A stretch of DNA of 64,000 bases from the NCBI RefSeq assembly GCF_014650815.1, contig NZ_BMVR01000015.1:1-64000 (forward strand), given 5' to 3'. The first letter of the stretch is position 1. Each line of letters starts with the position of its first letter. Source of the stretch: Streptomyces flavofungini (GTDB taxonomy: Bacteria; Actinomycetota; Actinomycetes; Streptomycetales; Streptomycetaceae). A program made the translations under genes and the position numbers. Under the pieces are notes generated by a model. That model was not told the DNA's origin and did not search any database. It saw only the letters and a list, made by a program, of their open reading frames with translations. Of the stretch, positions 30,097 to 36,723 are shown piece by piece.

Positions 30097-31350
30097 GTGG
30101 GCGAGACTGGCACGGTGGCACCCACAGACGAGACCGCGCAGATCACCTCCGAGCCAGCACCGCCCGGCACCACCCCGCCCGCAGAGCCCCCCTCGGCGGA
30201 GCAGGCCCGTGGTACCGGCATGCCGCGCTGGCTGCCGCGCGCCATGGTGCTCGCGCTCGCGCTGGTCGCCTGTTTCCAGCTCGGCAGCTGGGCCTTCCAC
30301 CAGCTCACCGGGCTGTTGATCAATATCTTGATCGCGTTCTTCCTGGCGCTCGCCGTCGAGCCCGCCGTGAGCTGGATGGCGGCGCGCGGTCTGCGCAGGG
30401 GCCTGGCCACGGGCGTGGTCTTCCTGGGCGTCATGATCGCGAGCGCGGGCTTCATCACCATGATGGGGTCCATGCTCGCGGGCCAGATCGTCGACATGGT
30501 CGAGGACTTCCCCGACTATCTGGACAAGGTCATCCGCTGGATCAACATGACCTTCGACACGGATCTGTCCCGGGTCGAGGTCCAGGACAGCCTCATCCAC
30601 TCCGACTGGCTGCGGAAGTACGTCCAGAACAGCGCGAGCGGCGTCCTGGACGTCTCCGCGCAGGTGCTCGGCGGCCTCTTCCAGCTCCTGACGATCCTGC
30701 TGTTCTCGTTCTACTTCGCCGCCGACGGGCCGCGGCTGCGGCGCGCGCTGTGCTCCGTGCTGCCGCCCGCCAAGCAGGCCGAGGTCCTGCGCGCCTGGGA
30801 GATCGCGGTCAACAAGACCGGCGGCTACCTCTACTCCCGCGGTCTGATGGCGCTGATCTCCGGGATCGCGCACTACATCCTGCTCCAGGTCCTCGAAGTG
30901 CCCTACGCCCCCGTGCTCGCGGTGTGGGTCGGCCTGGTCTCGCAGTTCATCCCGACGATCGGCACCTACCTCGCGGGCGCCCTGCCGATGCTGATCGCCT
31001 TCACCGTGGACCCCTGGTACGCGCTGTGGGTGCTGATCTTCGTAGTGATCTACCAGCAGTTCGAGAACTACGTCCTGCAGCCCAAGCTCACCGCCAAGAG
31101 CGTGGACATCCACCCGGCGGTCGCCTTCGGGTCGGTCATCGCGGGCACGGCGCTCCTCGGCGCGGTCGGCGCCCTGATCGCCATCCCGGCGGTCGCGACG
31201 CTGCAGGCCTTCCTGGGGGCGTACGTGAAGCGGTACGACGTCACGGACGACCCGCGCGTGCACGGGCACCGGCGCCGTGACGGATCGCCCCTCCTCGCGC
31301 GCGTGCGGCGCCTGCTGACGGGCCCCGAGGACGAGGCCGGCCCGCGGTAG
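30097..31350 (+). CDS. AI-2E family transporter (TqsA/PerM-like permease)
   Basis: This 417-residue polytopic membrane protein of the AI-2E exporter family (UPF0118) has seven to eight hydrophobic segments. The first is MVLALALVACFQLGSWAF near residue 50. The conserved block VWVGLVSQFIPTIGTYLAGALP is followed by YQQFENYVLQPKL at about residues 310-325. Substrates in the family range from AI-2 to sodium/proton exchange, so the transported compound is unknown. GTG 30097 and GTG 30115 are both possible starts and neither has a clear RBS. It converges with the SDR gene at 31361 with only 10 bp between stops. Confidence 0.88.
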   Translation: MGETGTVAPTDETAQITSEPAPPGTTPPAEPPSAEQARGTGMPRWLPRAMVLALALVACFQLGSWAFHQLTGLLINILIAFFLALAVEPAVSWMAARGLRRGLATGVVFLGVMIASAGFITMMGSMLAGQIVDMVEDFPDYLDKVIRWINMTFDTDLSRVEVQDSLIHSDWLRKYVQNSASGVLDVSAQVLGGLFQLLTILLFSFYFAADGPRLRRALCSVLPPAKQAEVLRAWEIAVNKTGGYLYSRGLMALISGIAHYILLQVLEVPYAPVLAVWVGLVSQFIPTIGTYLAGALPMLIAFTVDPWYALWVLIFVVIYQQFENYVLQPKLTAKSVDIHPAVAFGSVIAGTALLGAVGALIAIPAVATLQAFLGAYVKRYDVTDDPRVHGHRRRDGSPLLARVRRLLTGPEDEAGPR

Positions 31351-31360
31351 CGGAGCGCGC

Positions 31361-32398
31361 CTACGTCAGGCCGAGGCCCGCGTCGACGTCCGCCAGCTCG
31401 CAGCTCGCGGCCCACAAACGGGCCGCGACGGCGGGGTCGGCGATGTGCGCCGGTACCGGTTCGAGCCGTGGCCTGCCGCGCAGCCCGAAGACGCTCGGCC
31501 CCCACAACTGCCCTCCCCGCACCGCCGGGTCGAGGACCGCCCGCACGATGGGCCACGCGCCCGCGTCCTTGCCCTGGACCAACAGCCCGGCGGGCAGGCC
31601 GCGCAGCCGCTCACCGAAGCTCCGAGCGTGCACCGGCGGGCGGGCAGGGGTGAGGGAGTCCAGCGCGCCGCCGGGGTGGGCCACGACGCTGCGTACGGGG
31701 CTGTCGACGGCACGCAGGCGGCGGTCGAGCTCGAAGCCGAAGGACATCTGTGCCAGCTTCGACCTGCCGTAGGCCCGCTTCGGCCGGTAGTCGTGGGCGC
31801 ACCGCAGATCGTCCAGGTCCAGCCGCTCGGACCGGGCCGCGAAGCTGCCGACCGTCACGACGCGGCCCGCCGGTGCCGCCGCGAGCAGCGGTGCGAGCCA
31901 TCTGGTCAGCGCGAAGTGGCCGAGGTGGTTGGTGGCGAACATGAGCTCGTGGCCGTCCTCGGTCTCGCGACGCGGCGGATCGTCCAGGGCGATCCCGGCG
32001 TTGTGGACCACCGCGTCCAGACGGTCGAGTTCCCACGTGTCCACGGTGGACTTCAGGGACGTCGGTTCGGCGAGGTCCAGAGGTACGTGGTGCAGGCGGG
32101 CCCCGGGGACGTACGAGCGGATCGAGGCCATGGCGGCCTCGGCCTTCCGGGGGTCCCGGCTGCCGAGCACGATCAGGGCTCCGGTCGTGGCGAGCTGCTC
32201 CGCTACGAAGTAGCCGATACCGGCGTTGCCGCCGGTGACCAGGAAGGTCCGGCCCGGGGCTGGCGGCAGCTCATGGACGTCCCACGGCTGGGGCTCGCGT
32301 GATCGGGCTGGTGACGACACAGCGGCATGCTCCTTGCGCTCGGGCGACGCTCCCTGGGGCGCCACCGACTCGTCCACCGTCGCAGCCGCTGCCGACAT
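31361..32398 (-). CDS. SDR family oxidoreductase (retinol dehydrogenase-like)
   Basis: This 345-residue extended SDR has a glycine motif TGGNAGIG at about residues 54-61, NAG in VVHNAGIAL, NHLGHF, catalytic Ser in VGSFAARS, and YGRSK (Tyr-x-x-x-Lys). These motifs match the retinol-dehydrogenase/protochlorophyllide-reductase-like group. The first about 35 residues are polar. The start is uncertain: ATG 32398 lies in the second copy of a duplicated 14-bp sequence, and GTG at about 32314 is an alternative. The substrate is unknown. Confidence 0.85.
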   Translation of the reverse strand: MSAAAATVDESVAPQGASPERKEHAAVSSPARSREPQPWDVHELPPAPGRTFLVTGGNAGIGYFVAEQLATTGALIVLGSRDPRKAEAAMASIRSYVPGARLHHVPLDLAEPTSLKSTVDTWELDRLDAVVHNAGIALDDPPRRETEDGHELMFATNHLGHFALTRWLAPLLAAAPAGRVVTVGSFAARSERLDLDDLRCAHDYRPKRAYGRSKLAQMSFGFELDRRLRAVDSPVRSVVAHPGGALDSLTPARPPVHARSFGERLRGLPAGLLVQGKDAGAWPIVRAVLDPAVRGGQLWGPSVFGLRGRPRLEPVPAHIADPAVAARLWAASCELADVDAGLGLT

Positions 32399-32470
32399 CC
32401 CGGCGACGGTTCGACATCACCGCCGACAAGCTGCCGACATCCCTCTCCGGAGTGGCGGGAGGGATGTCGG
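32388..32470 (-). promoter_or_regulatory. duplicated start region and inverted repeat upstream of the SDR gene
   Basis: A 14-bp sequence reading GGGATGTCGGCAGC on the minus strand occurs at 32388-32401 (covering the SDR start codon) and again at 32430-32443. The upstream copy opens a 7-codon frame ending in TGA. A perfect 12-bp inverted repeat (CCGACATCCCTC 32434-32445, GAGGGATGTCGG 32459-32470) overlaps the upstream copy and looks like an operator. Confidence 0.6.
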
Positions 32471-32618
32471 ACGGTGCGCCCGGGGTCGTCACCGGGCCGA
32501 TGACGGTGCCACCGGGGTGGTGGTGCTGAGCTGACGGTGTCGCCAAGCTGATGGTGCCGCCCGGCTGGCGCTGGCCACCGCCCTGCCTGTGCCGCCGACC
32601 GGAGGGTCAGCCCTCCCG

Positions 32619-33404
32619 TCAGCCGGCGAGCGGTTCGCCCGTCTCCAGCAGGCTCTTCAGGCTGGAGAGGATGGCCGGCCAGCCCTGGCTGCACATCGCG
32701 TGCAGCGCGCCGTCGGGGTCGAATTCGTGGGTGACGGTCAGCTTGACCTGGTCGCCGTGGGGCTCGAGGTCGAAGGTGACCTCGGAACGGCGCTCCGCGG
32801 CGAGCTGGGCGCGCGTCTCCTCGCTGATGCCGTTGGCCTGCGCCCACTCGGGGGTGAAGGTGTGCCAGGTGTACGACAGCCGGCTGTGCGGCTCGTAGGC
32901 GAGGACGACCTGCTCGGGGTGTTCGGTGACGCTGCCGCCGACCTCATTCCAGGCCATGGGGGATCCCTTGGTCCAGTCGGTCCGGAAGCTGATGCCCCAG
33001 TAGCGGTTGGTGAAGGCCGGGTCGATCAGGGCCTGCCAGAGCCGCTCGGGGGTGGTGCGGATGTATGTCGTGTAGACGAAGGTCTTGGTGTCCATGGGAG
33101 GTTGCTCCAGTGCTCTCTTCAGGTCCGCGAGCGCGTTGACCCGCCCGCGGTCGAATTGGCTGATCCATCGCTCCGCGATGGCGTTGATCGGAGCGGCGTT
33201 CAAGTAGTGCAGCTTCTCCCGCCCCTGTCGCACCGTGGTCACCAGCTCGGCCGCCTCCAGCACGGCCAGGTGCTTGCTGACCGACTGCCGGGCCATGTCC
33301 AGTCCCGCGCACAGCTCCCGCAGGGTCTGCCCGTTGCGGTCCCGGAGCCGGTCCAGTAGCCGACGGCGACTGGGATCGGCCAGCGCCTTGAACACCGCGT
33401 CCAT
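32619..33404 (-). CDS. ArsR-type HTH regulator fused to an SRPBCC (AHSA1/START) domain
   Basis: This 261-residue protein joins two families. Residues 1-95 are an ArsR winged helix (FKALADPSRRRLLDRLRDRNGQTLRELCAGLDMARQSVSKHLAVLE), and residues about 105-260 are an AHSA1/SRPBCC ligand-pocket domain (TTPERLWQALIDPAFTNRYWG). In the family the two are often separate neighbouring genes; here they are one chain, so a hydrophobic ligand may gate DNA binding directly. The ATG at 33404 has GAGGG ten bases upstream; in-frame ATGs at 33425 and 33449 are less well placed. Its promoter carries a matching palindrome, which suggests autoregulation. Confidence 0.88.
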   Translation of the reverse strand: MDAVFKALADPSRRRLLDRLRDRNGQTLRELCAGLDMARQSVSKHLAVLEAAELVTTVRQGREKLHYLNAAPINAIAERWISQFDRGRVNALADLKRALEQPPMDTKTFVYTTYIRTTPERLWQALIDPAFTNRYWGISFRTDWTKGSPMAWNEVGGSVTEHPEQVVLAYEPHSRLSYTWHTFTPEWAQANGISEETRAQLAAERRSEVTFDLEPHGDQVKLTVTHEFDPDGALHAMCSQGWPAILSSLKSLLETGEPLAG

Positions 33405-33434
33405 GAGTCCGCCACCCTCAGTCATGCACCCATG

Positions 33435-33477
33435 TGGCTGCCTTTTCATAATGGGCAGCCATTTGGCTGCATGTCAA
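33435..33477 (-). promoter_or_regulatory. arsR-fusion promoter with operator in the spacer
   Basis: On the minus strand TTGACA (33477-33472) and CATTAT (33453-33448) are 18 bp apart. The spacer holds the palindrome GCAGCC-AAAT-GGCTGC (33455-33470). A third TGGCTGC half-site lies at 33435-33441 just past the -10 box. A repressor bound here would block RNA polymerase. Confidence 0.78.
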
Positions 33478-33745
33478 GCAGAGGTCGCGGCCGCCTCTTG
33501 AGGAAGATGCGGCAACGATGTCGAGAACGGCCTGGCGGCTTCGTCTCAACGGCGGGGCCCCGGGCGGCCGCAGTCGTGTCGAGCTGGCGATGTTCCACGC
33601 GTCGAGGTCCAGGGCGCCGAACTCGTCGGCGAGCTGGCGGGCGGGGGTGGCTACCCGCCCTGCTGCCTCCGCGGCCGAGGGCGTCGTCGCCGGGCTGGCC
33701 GGGCGACTCGGCTGAAGCCCGCCGACGGATCGCCGCGTGGTGCGC

Positions 33746-33775
33746 TTGACAGCAAAATCGAACATCCATTCATAT
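33746..33775 (+). promoter_or_regulatory. recA promoter with LexA (SOS) box
   Basis: TTGACA (33746-33751) is followed at 18 bp by TCATAT (33770-33775). Between them, GAACATCCATTC (33760-33771) fits the Streptomyces/Gram-positive SOS box GAAC-N4-GTTC with one change and matches the box known for Streptomyces recA. LexA binding here would cover the -10 region. The start codon is about 180 bp downstream. Confidence 0.87.
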
Positions 33776-33958
33776 AGGGGTTCCGGTGGCGCGTTCCCGG
33801 GGGTTCACGGGGGTATCCCCGGGCTTCGCCGGTGGATCGAGGAGGGCGGATCGCCCGGAGTTATCCACAGGCCGGGCGGGCGTCGGGGCGCATTGTCAGT
33901 GGCAGGCGTTAGCGTCTTTGACGTGAAGCGATCGACTCAAGCAAATCGGGTGGAACCC

Positions 33959-35086
33959 ATGGCAGGAACCGACCGCGAGAAGGCGCTCGACGCCGCGCTC
34001 GCACAGATTGAACGGCAATTCGGCAAGGGCGCAGTGATGCGCATGGGCGAGCGGCCGAACGAGCCCATCGAGGTCATCCCCACCGGGTCGACCGCACTCG
34101 ACGTCGCACTCGGCGTCGGCGGGATCCCCCGCGGCCGTGTGGTGGAGGTGTACGGCCCGGAGTCCTCCGGCAAGACGACCCTCACCCTGCACGCCGTGGC
34201 CAACGCCCAGCGGGCCGGTGGCGCGGTGGCCTTCGTGGACGCCGAGCACGCCCTCGACCCGGAGTACGCCAAGAAGCTCGGCGTGGACATCGACAACCTC
34301 ATCCTGTCCCAGCCGGACAACGGTGAGCAGGCGCTCGAGATCGTCGACATGCTCGTCCGCTCCGGCGCCCTCGACCTGATCGTCATCGACTCCGTCGCCG
34401 CCCTGGTGCCGCGCGCGGAGATCGAGGGCGAGATGGGTGACTCGCACGTGGGTCTGCAGGCCCGCCTGATGAGCCAGGCGCTCCGGAAGATCACCAGCGC
34501 GCTCAACCAGTCCAAGACCACCGCGATCTTCATCAACCAGCTCCGCGAGAAGATCGGCGTGATGTTCGGCTCCCCGGAGACCACGACCGGTGGCCGGGCG
34601 CTGAAGTTCTACGCCTCGGTGCGCATGGACATCCGCCGCATCGAGACCCTCAAGGACGGCACGGACGCGGTGGGCAACCGCACCCGCGTCAAGGTCGTCA
34701 AGAACAAGGTCGCGCCGCCCTTCAAGCAGGCCGAGTTCGACATCCTCTACGGCCAGGGCATCAGCCGCGAGGGCGGCCTGATCGACATGGGCGTGGAGCA
34801 CGGCTTCGTCCGCAAGGCCGGTGCCTGGTACACGTACGAGGGCGACCAGCTCGGCCAGGGCAAGGAGAACGCCCGCAACTTCCTCAAGGACAACCCCGAC
34901 CTCGCCAACGAGATCGAGAAGAAGATCAAGGAGAAGCTGGGCGTCGGCGTGCGTCCGGAGACCCCGGCGGAGCCGGGCGCGGACGCCGCGGTCACCGTCG
35001 CCCCCGCGGACGAGGACGCCGCCAAGACGGTGCCCGCCCCCGCGGTCAAGGCCACCAAGTCCAAGGCCACGGCGGCCAAGAGCTAG
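33959..35086 (+). CDS. recA: recombinase RecA
   Basis: This 375-residue RecA drives strand exchange and LexA self-cleavage. Walker A GPESSGKT lies at residues 66-73. Other conserved blocks are visible, including FVDAEHALDPEYA, LIVIDSVAALVPRAEIEGEMGD, the L2 loop region FINQLREKIGVMFGSPETTTGG, and the C-terminal acidic end. The tail of about 45 residues is Ala/Lys/Pro-rich (TVPAPAVKATKSKATAAKS), longer than in E. coli and typical of streptomycetes. The ATG at 33959 has only a weak GTGGA box. recX follows after three bases, so the two are cotranscribed. Confidence 0.98.
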   Translation: MAGTDREKALDAALAQIERQFGKGAVMRMGERPNEPIEVIPTGSTALDVALGVGGIPRGRVVEVYGPESSGKTTLTLHAVANAQRAGGAVAFVDAEHALDPEYAKKLGVDIDNLILSQPDNGEQALEIVDMLVRSGALDLIVIDSVAALVPRAEIEGEMGDSHVGLQARLMSQALRKITSALNQSKTTAIFINQLREKIGVMFGSPETTTGGRALKFYASVRMDIRRIETLKDGTDAVGNRTRVKVVKNKVAPPFKQAEFDILYGQGISREGGLIDMGVEHGFVRKAGAWYTYEGDQLGQGKENARNFLKDNPDLANEIEKKIKEKLGVGVRPETPAEPGADAAVTVAPADEDAAKTVPAPAVKATKSKATAAKS

Positions 35087-35089
35087 GCC

Positions 35090-35851
35090 ATGACGCGACG
35101 AACCGACTGGGCGGACCGCGCCGACCCCACGGGGCGAAGCCGCCCCGAGGCCGTCGGCCCGGACGGCCGCACCCCGGACGGTGTCGCCCCGGGAGTCCCG
35201 GGTGACGACGAGAGCGGCGGCCCCCACGGCGGCGGTCGTGGCGGCAGAAGCGGTCGCGCCGGTGGCCGTCGGCGGCGCGGCGGCTTCGGCGGCCAACAGG
35301 ACAGCGGTTCCCCGTCCTCGTCGAGGGCCGAGGACGGGGAACCGCCCACGGGGGACCCGGCTGAGCGGGCGCGGGGCATCTGCCTGCGCCTGCTCACCGG
35401 GACCCCGCGCACGCGCAGACAACTCGCCGACGCGCTGCGCAAGCGGGAGATCCCCGACGACGTGGCGGAGGAAGTGCTGTCCCGCTTCGAAGAGGTCGGC
35501 CTCATCAACGACGAGGCCTTCGCGGACGCATGGGTCGAGTCCCGGCACCACGGCCGGGGCTTGGCGCGGCGGGCGCTCGCGCGGGAGCTGCGCACGAAGG
35601 GCGTGGACTCGGCGGTGATCGACGAGGCCGTCGGGCAGTTGGACGCGGACCAGGAAGAAGCCACCGCCCGCGAGCTCGTCGCCCGCAAGCTCCGCTCCAC
35701 CCGCGGCCTCGACCGGGACAAGCGACTCCGTCGCCTTGCGGGCATGCTCGCCCGCAAGGGGTATGCGGAAGGCATGGCGCTCCGGGTCGTGCGCCAGGCA
35801 CTGGAGGAAGAGGGGGAGGACACCGAGGAGTTGGGGTACGAAACGTACTGA
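35090..35851 (+). CDS. recX: RecX regulator of RecA
   Basis: This 253-residue protein binds RecA filaments and inhibits them. The C-terminal about 160 residues form the three-helix RecX repeats (ICLRLLTGTPRTRRQLADALRKREIP, FADAWVESRHHGRGLARRALARELRTKGV). The first about 90 residues are a disordered Gly/Arg/Pro-rich extension (GGGRGGRSGRAGGRRRRGG) that E. coli RecX lacks; it could bind nucleic acid. The ATG is three bases after the recA stop. Confidence 0.95.
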   Translation: MTRRTDWADRADPTGRSRPEAVGPDGRTPDGVAPGVPGDDESGGPHGGGRGGRSGRAGGRRRRGGFGGQQDSGSPSSSRAEDGEPPTGDPAERARGICLRLLTGTPRTRRQLADALRKREIPDDVAEEVLSRFEEVGLINDEAFADAWVESRHHGRGLARRALARELRTKGVDSAVIDEAVGQLDADQEEATARELVARKLRSTRGLDRDKRLRRLAGMLARKGYAEGMALRVVRQALEEEGEDTEELGYETY

Positions 35852-35910
35852 CCTGCGATTCCGGCCAGGGGGTGGGGCTGTCCCCACCCTGAAGATGCCG
35901 GGTCACCTCA

Positions 35911-35930
35911 GTGCACAGGGAACTGTGCAC
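35911..35930. promoter_or_regulatory. 20-bp operator palindrome upstream of the HTH-permease operon
   Basis: GTGCACAG and CTGTGCAC form a perfect 8-bp inverted repeat around GGAA, 17 bp before the regulator's ATG; a related half-site CTGTGTAC follows at 35937-35944. The location suggests autoregulation by the adjacent HTH protein. Confidence 0.7.
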
Positions 35931-35946
35931 AGGCGACTGTGTACGC

Positions 35947-36723
35947 ATGGCTCAGGACAAGAGCACCACTGACGACGACGCCGCGCACGGTGACGGCAGT
36001 GCCTCCGAGCGCGGCACCGCTGAGCCACTGGAGAGCGGCACCCTCGCTGAGGCACCCGAGCGTGGCGCCTCCACGAGCAGCCAACTCCCGGCCGCGCCCC
36101 AGGAGCTGACCGACCTCCGCGCCCTCAAGGCGCTCGCGCAGCCCCGGCGGCAGCAGATGCTGCAGCACCTCACCGTGCACGGGCCGGCCACCTCCGCGAC
36201 GCTGGCGCGCGCCCTCGGCCTGAACACCGGGGCCACCAGCTACCACCTCCGCGAACTGGCTCGGTACGGCTTCGTCGAGGAGACGCCGGGCCCCGGGCGC
36301 GGCCGGGAACGTTGGTGGCGCCTGATCCCGGGCGACCGTCGCTTCCCGCCCCGCAGTCGGCAGAGCACCGAGATGCGGCTCGTCATGGACGAGCTGAACC
36401 AGCACGCGTACGCCGCCGACCTCGAACTCTTCGCGCAGCTCCAGCGGGAGACCGACGCCGCCGAGGCGGACGAGTGGGCCGACGCCTTCCCGTACTCACG
36501 CGGCACGATGCGACTCACGGTGGCCGAACTCCGGGAGTTCTTCGAGGAGTACATCGCGCTCCTCAACCGCTACAAGCGCCCCGACGCCGACACCCCGCCC
36601 GGCGCGCGCACGGTACTCACCCGCCTCCTTGCCTTCCCGACCCCGGTGACCGGCGAGGCTGCCGACAACGGAACCCCCGACAACGGAACCGCCGACAACC
36701 GAAAAGGTCCCGAAACGCCATGA
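35947..36723 (+). CDS. ArsR/winged-helix type transcriptional regulator
   Basis: This 258-residue regulator has an acidic, Ser/Thr-rich N-terminus, a winged helix at residues about 55-120 (ALKALAQPRRQQMLQHL, LARALGLNTGATSYHLRELARYGFVEE), and a C-terminal helical part of the kind found in HTH_20/ArsR regulators. The helical part includes LRLVMDELNQHAYAADLELF-type helices followed by ELREFFEEYIALL. It overlaps the ABC permease gene by four bases (ATGA), so it most likely controls that transporter. The ATG 35947 was chosen because GTG 35911 falls inside the operator palindrome. Its 3' end carries three GACAACGGAACC-like repeats. Confidence 0.88.
   Translation: MAQDKSTTDDDAAHGDGSASERGTAEPLESGTLAEAPERGASTSSQLPAAPQELTDLRALKALAQPRRQQMLQHLTVHGPATSATLARALGLNTGATSYHLRELARYGFVEETPGPGRGRERWWRLIPGDRRFPPRSRQSTEMRLVMDELNQHAYAADLELFAQLQRETDAAEADEWADAFPYSRGTMRLTVAELREFFEEYIALLNRYKRPDADTPPGARTVLTRLLAFPTPVTGEAADNGTPDNGTADNRKGPETP

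Larger units (their letters stand above)
33405..33958. other. arsR-fusion/recA divergent intergenic region
   Basis: About 554 bp holding the two divergent promoters. A minus-strand frame (33418-33765) is open but overlaps both promoters and has no recognisable domain, so I do not call it. The recA leader (33776-33958) is G-rich, with a small CGGGG/CCCCG hairpin at 33808-33821. Confidence 0.55.

Noticed and set aside
33418..33765. A 115-codon minus-strand frame between the ArsR fusion and recA
   Set aside because: It would cover both the arsR-fusion promoter and the recA SOS promoter, has no RBS and no domain. A decayed gene remains possible but cannot be supported.
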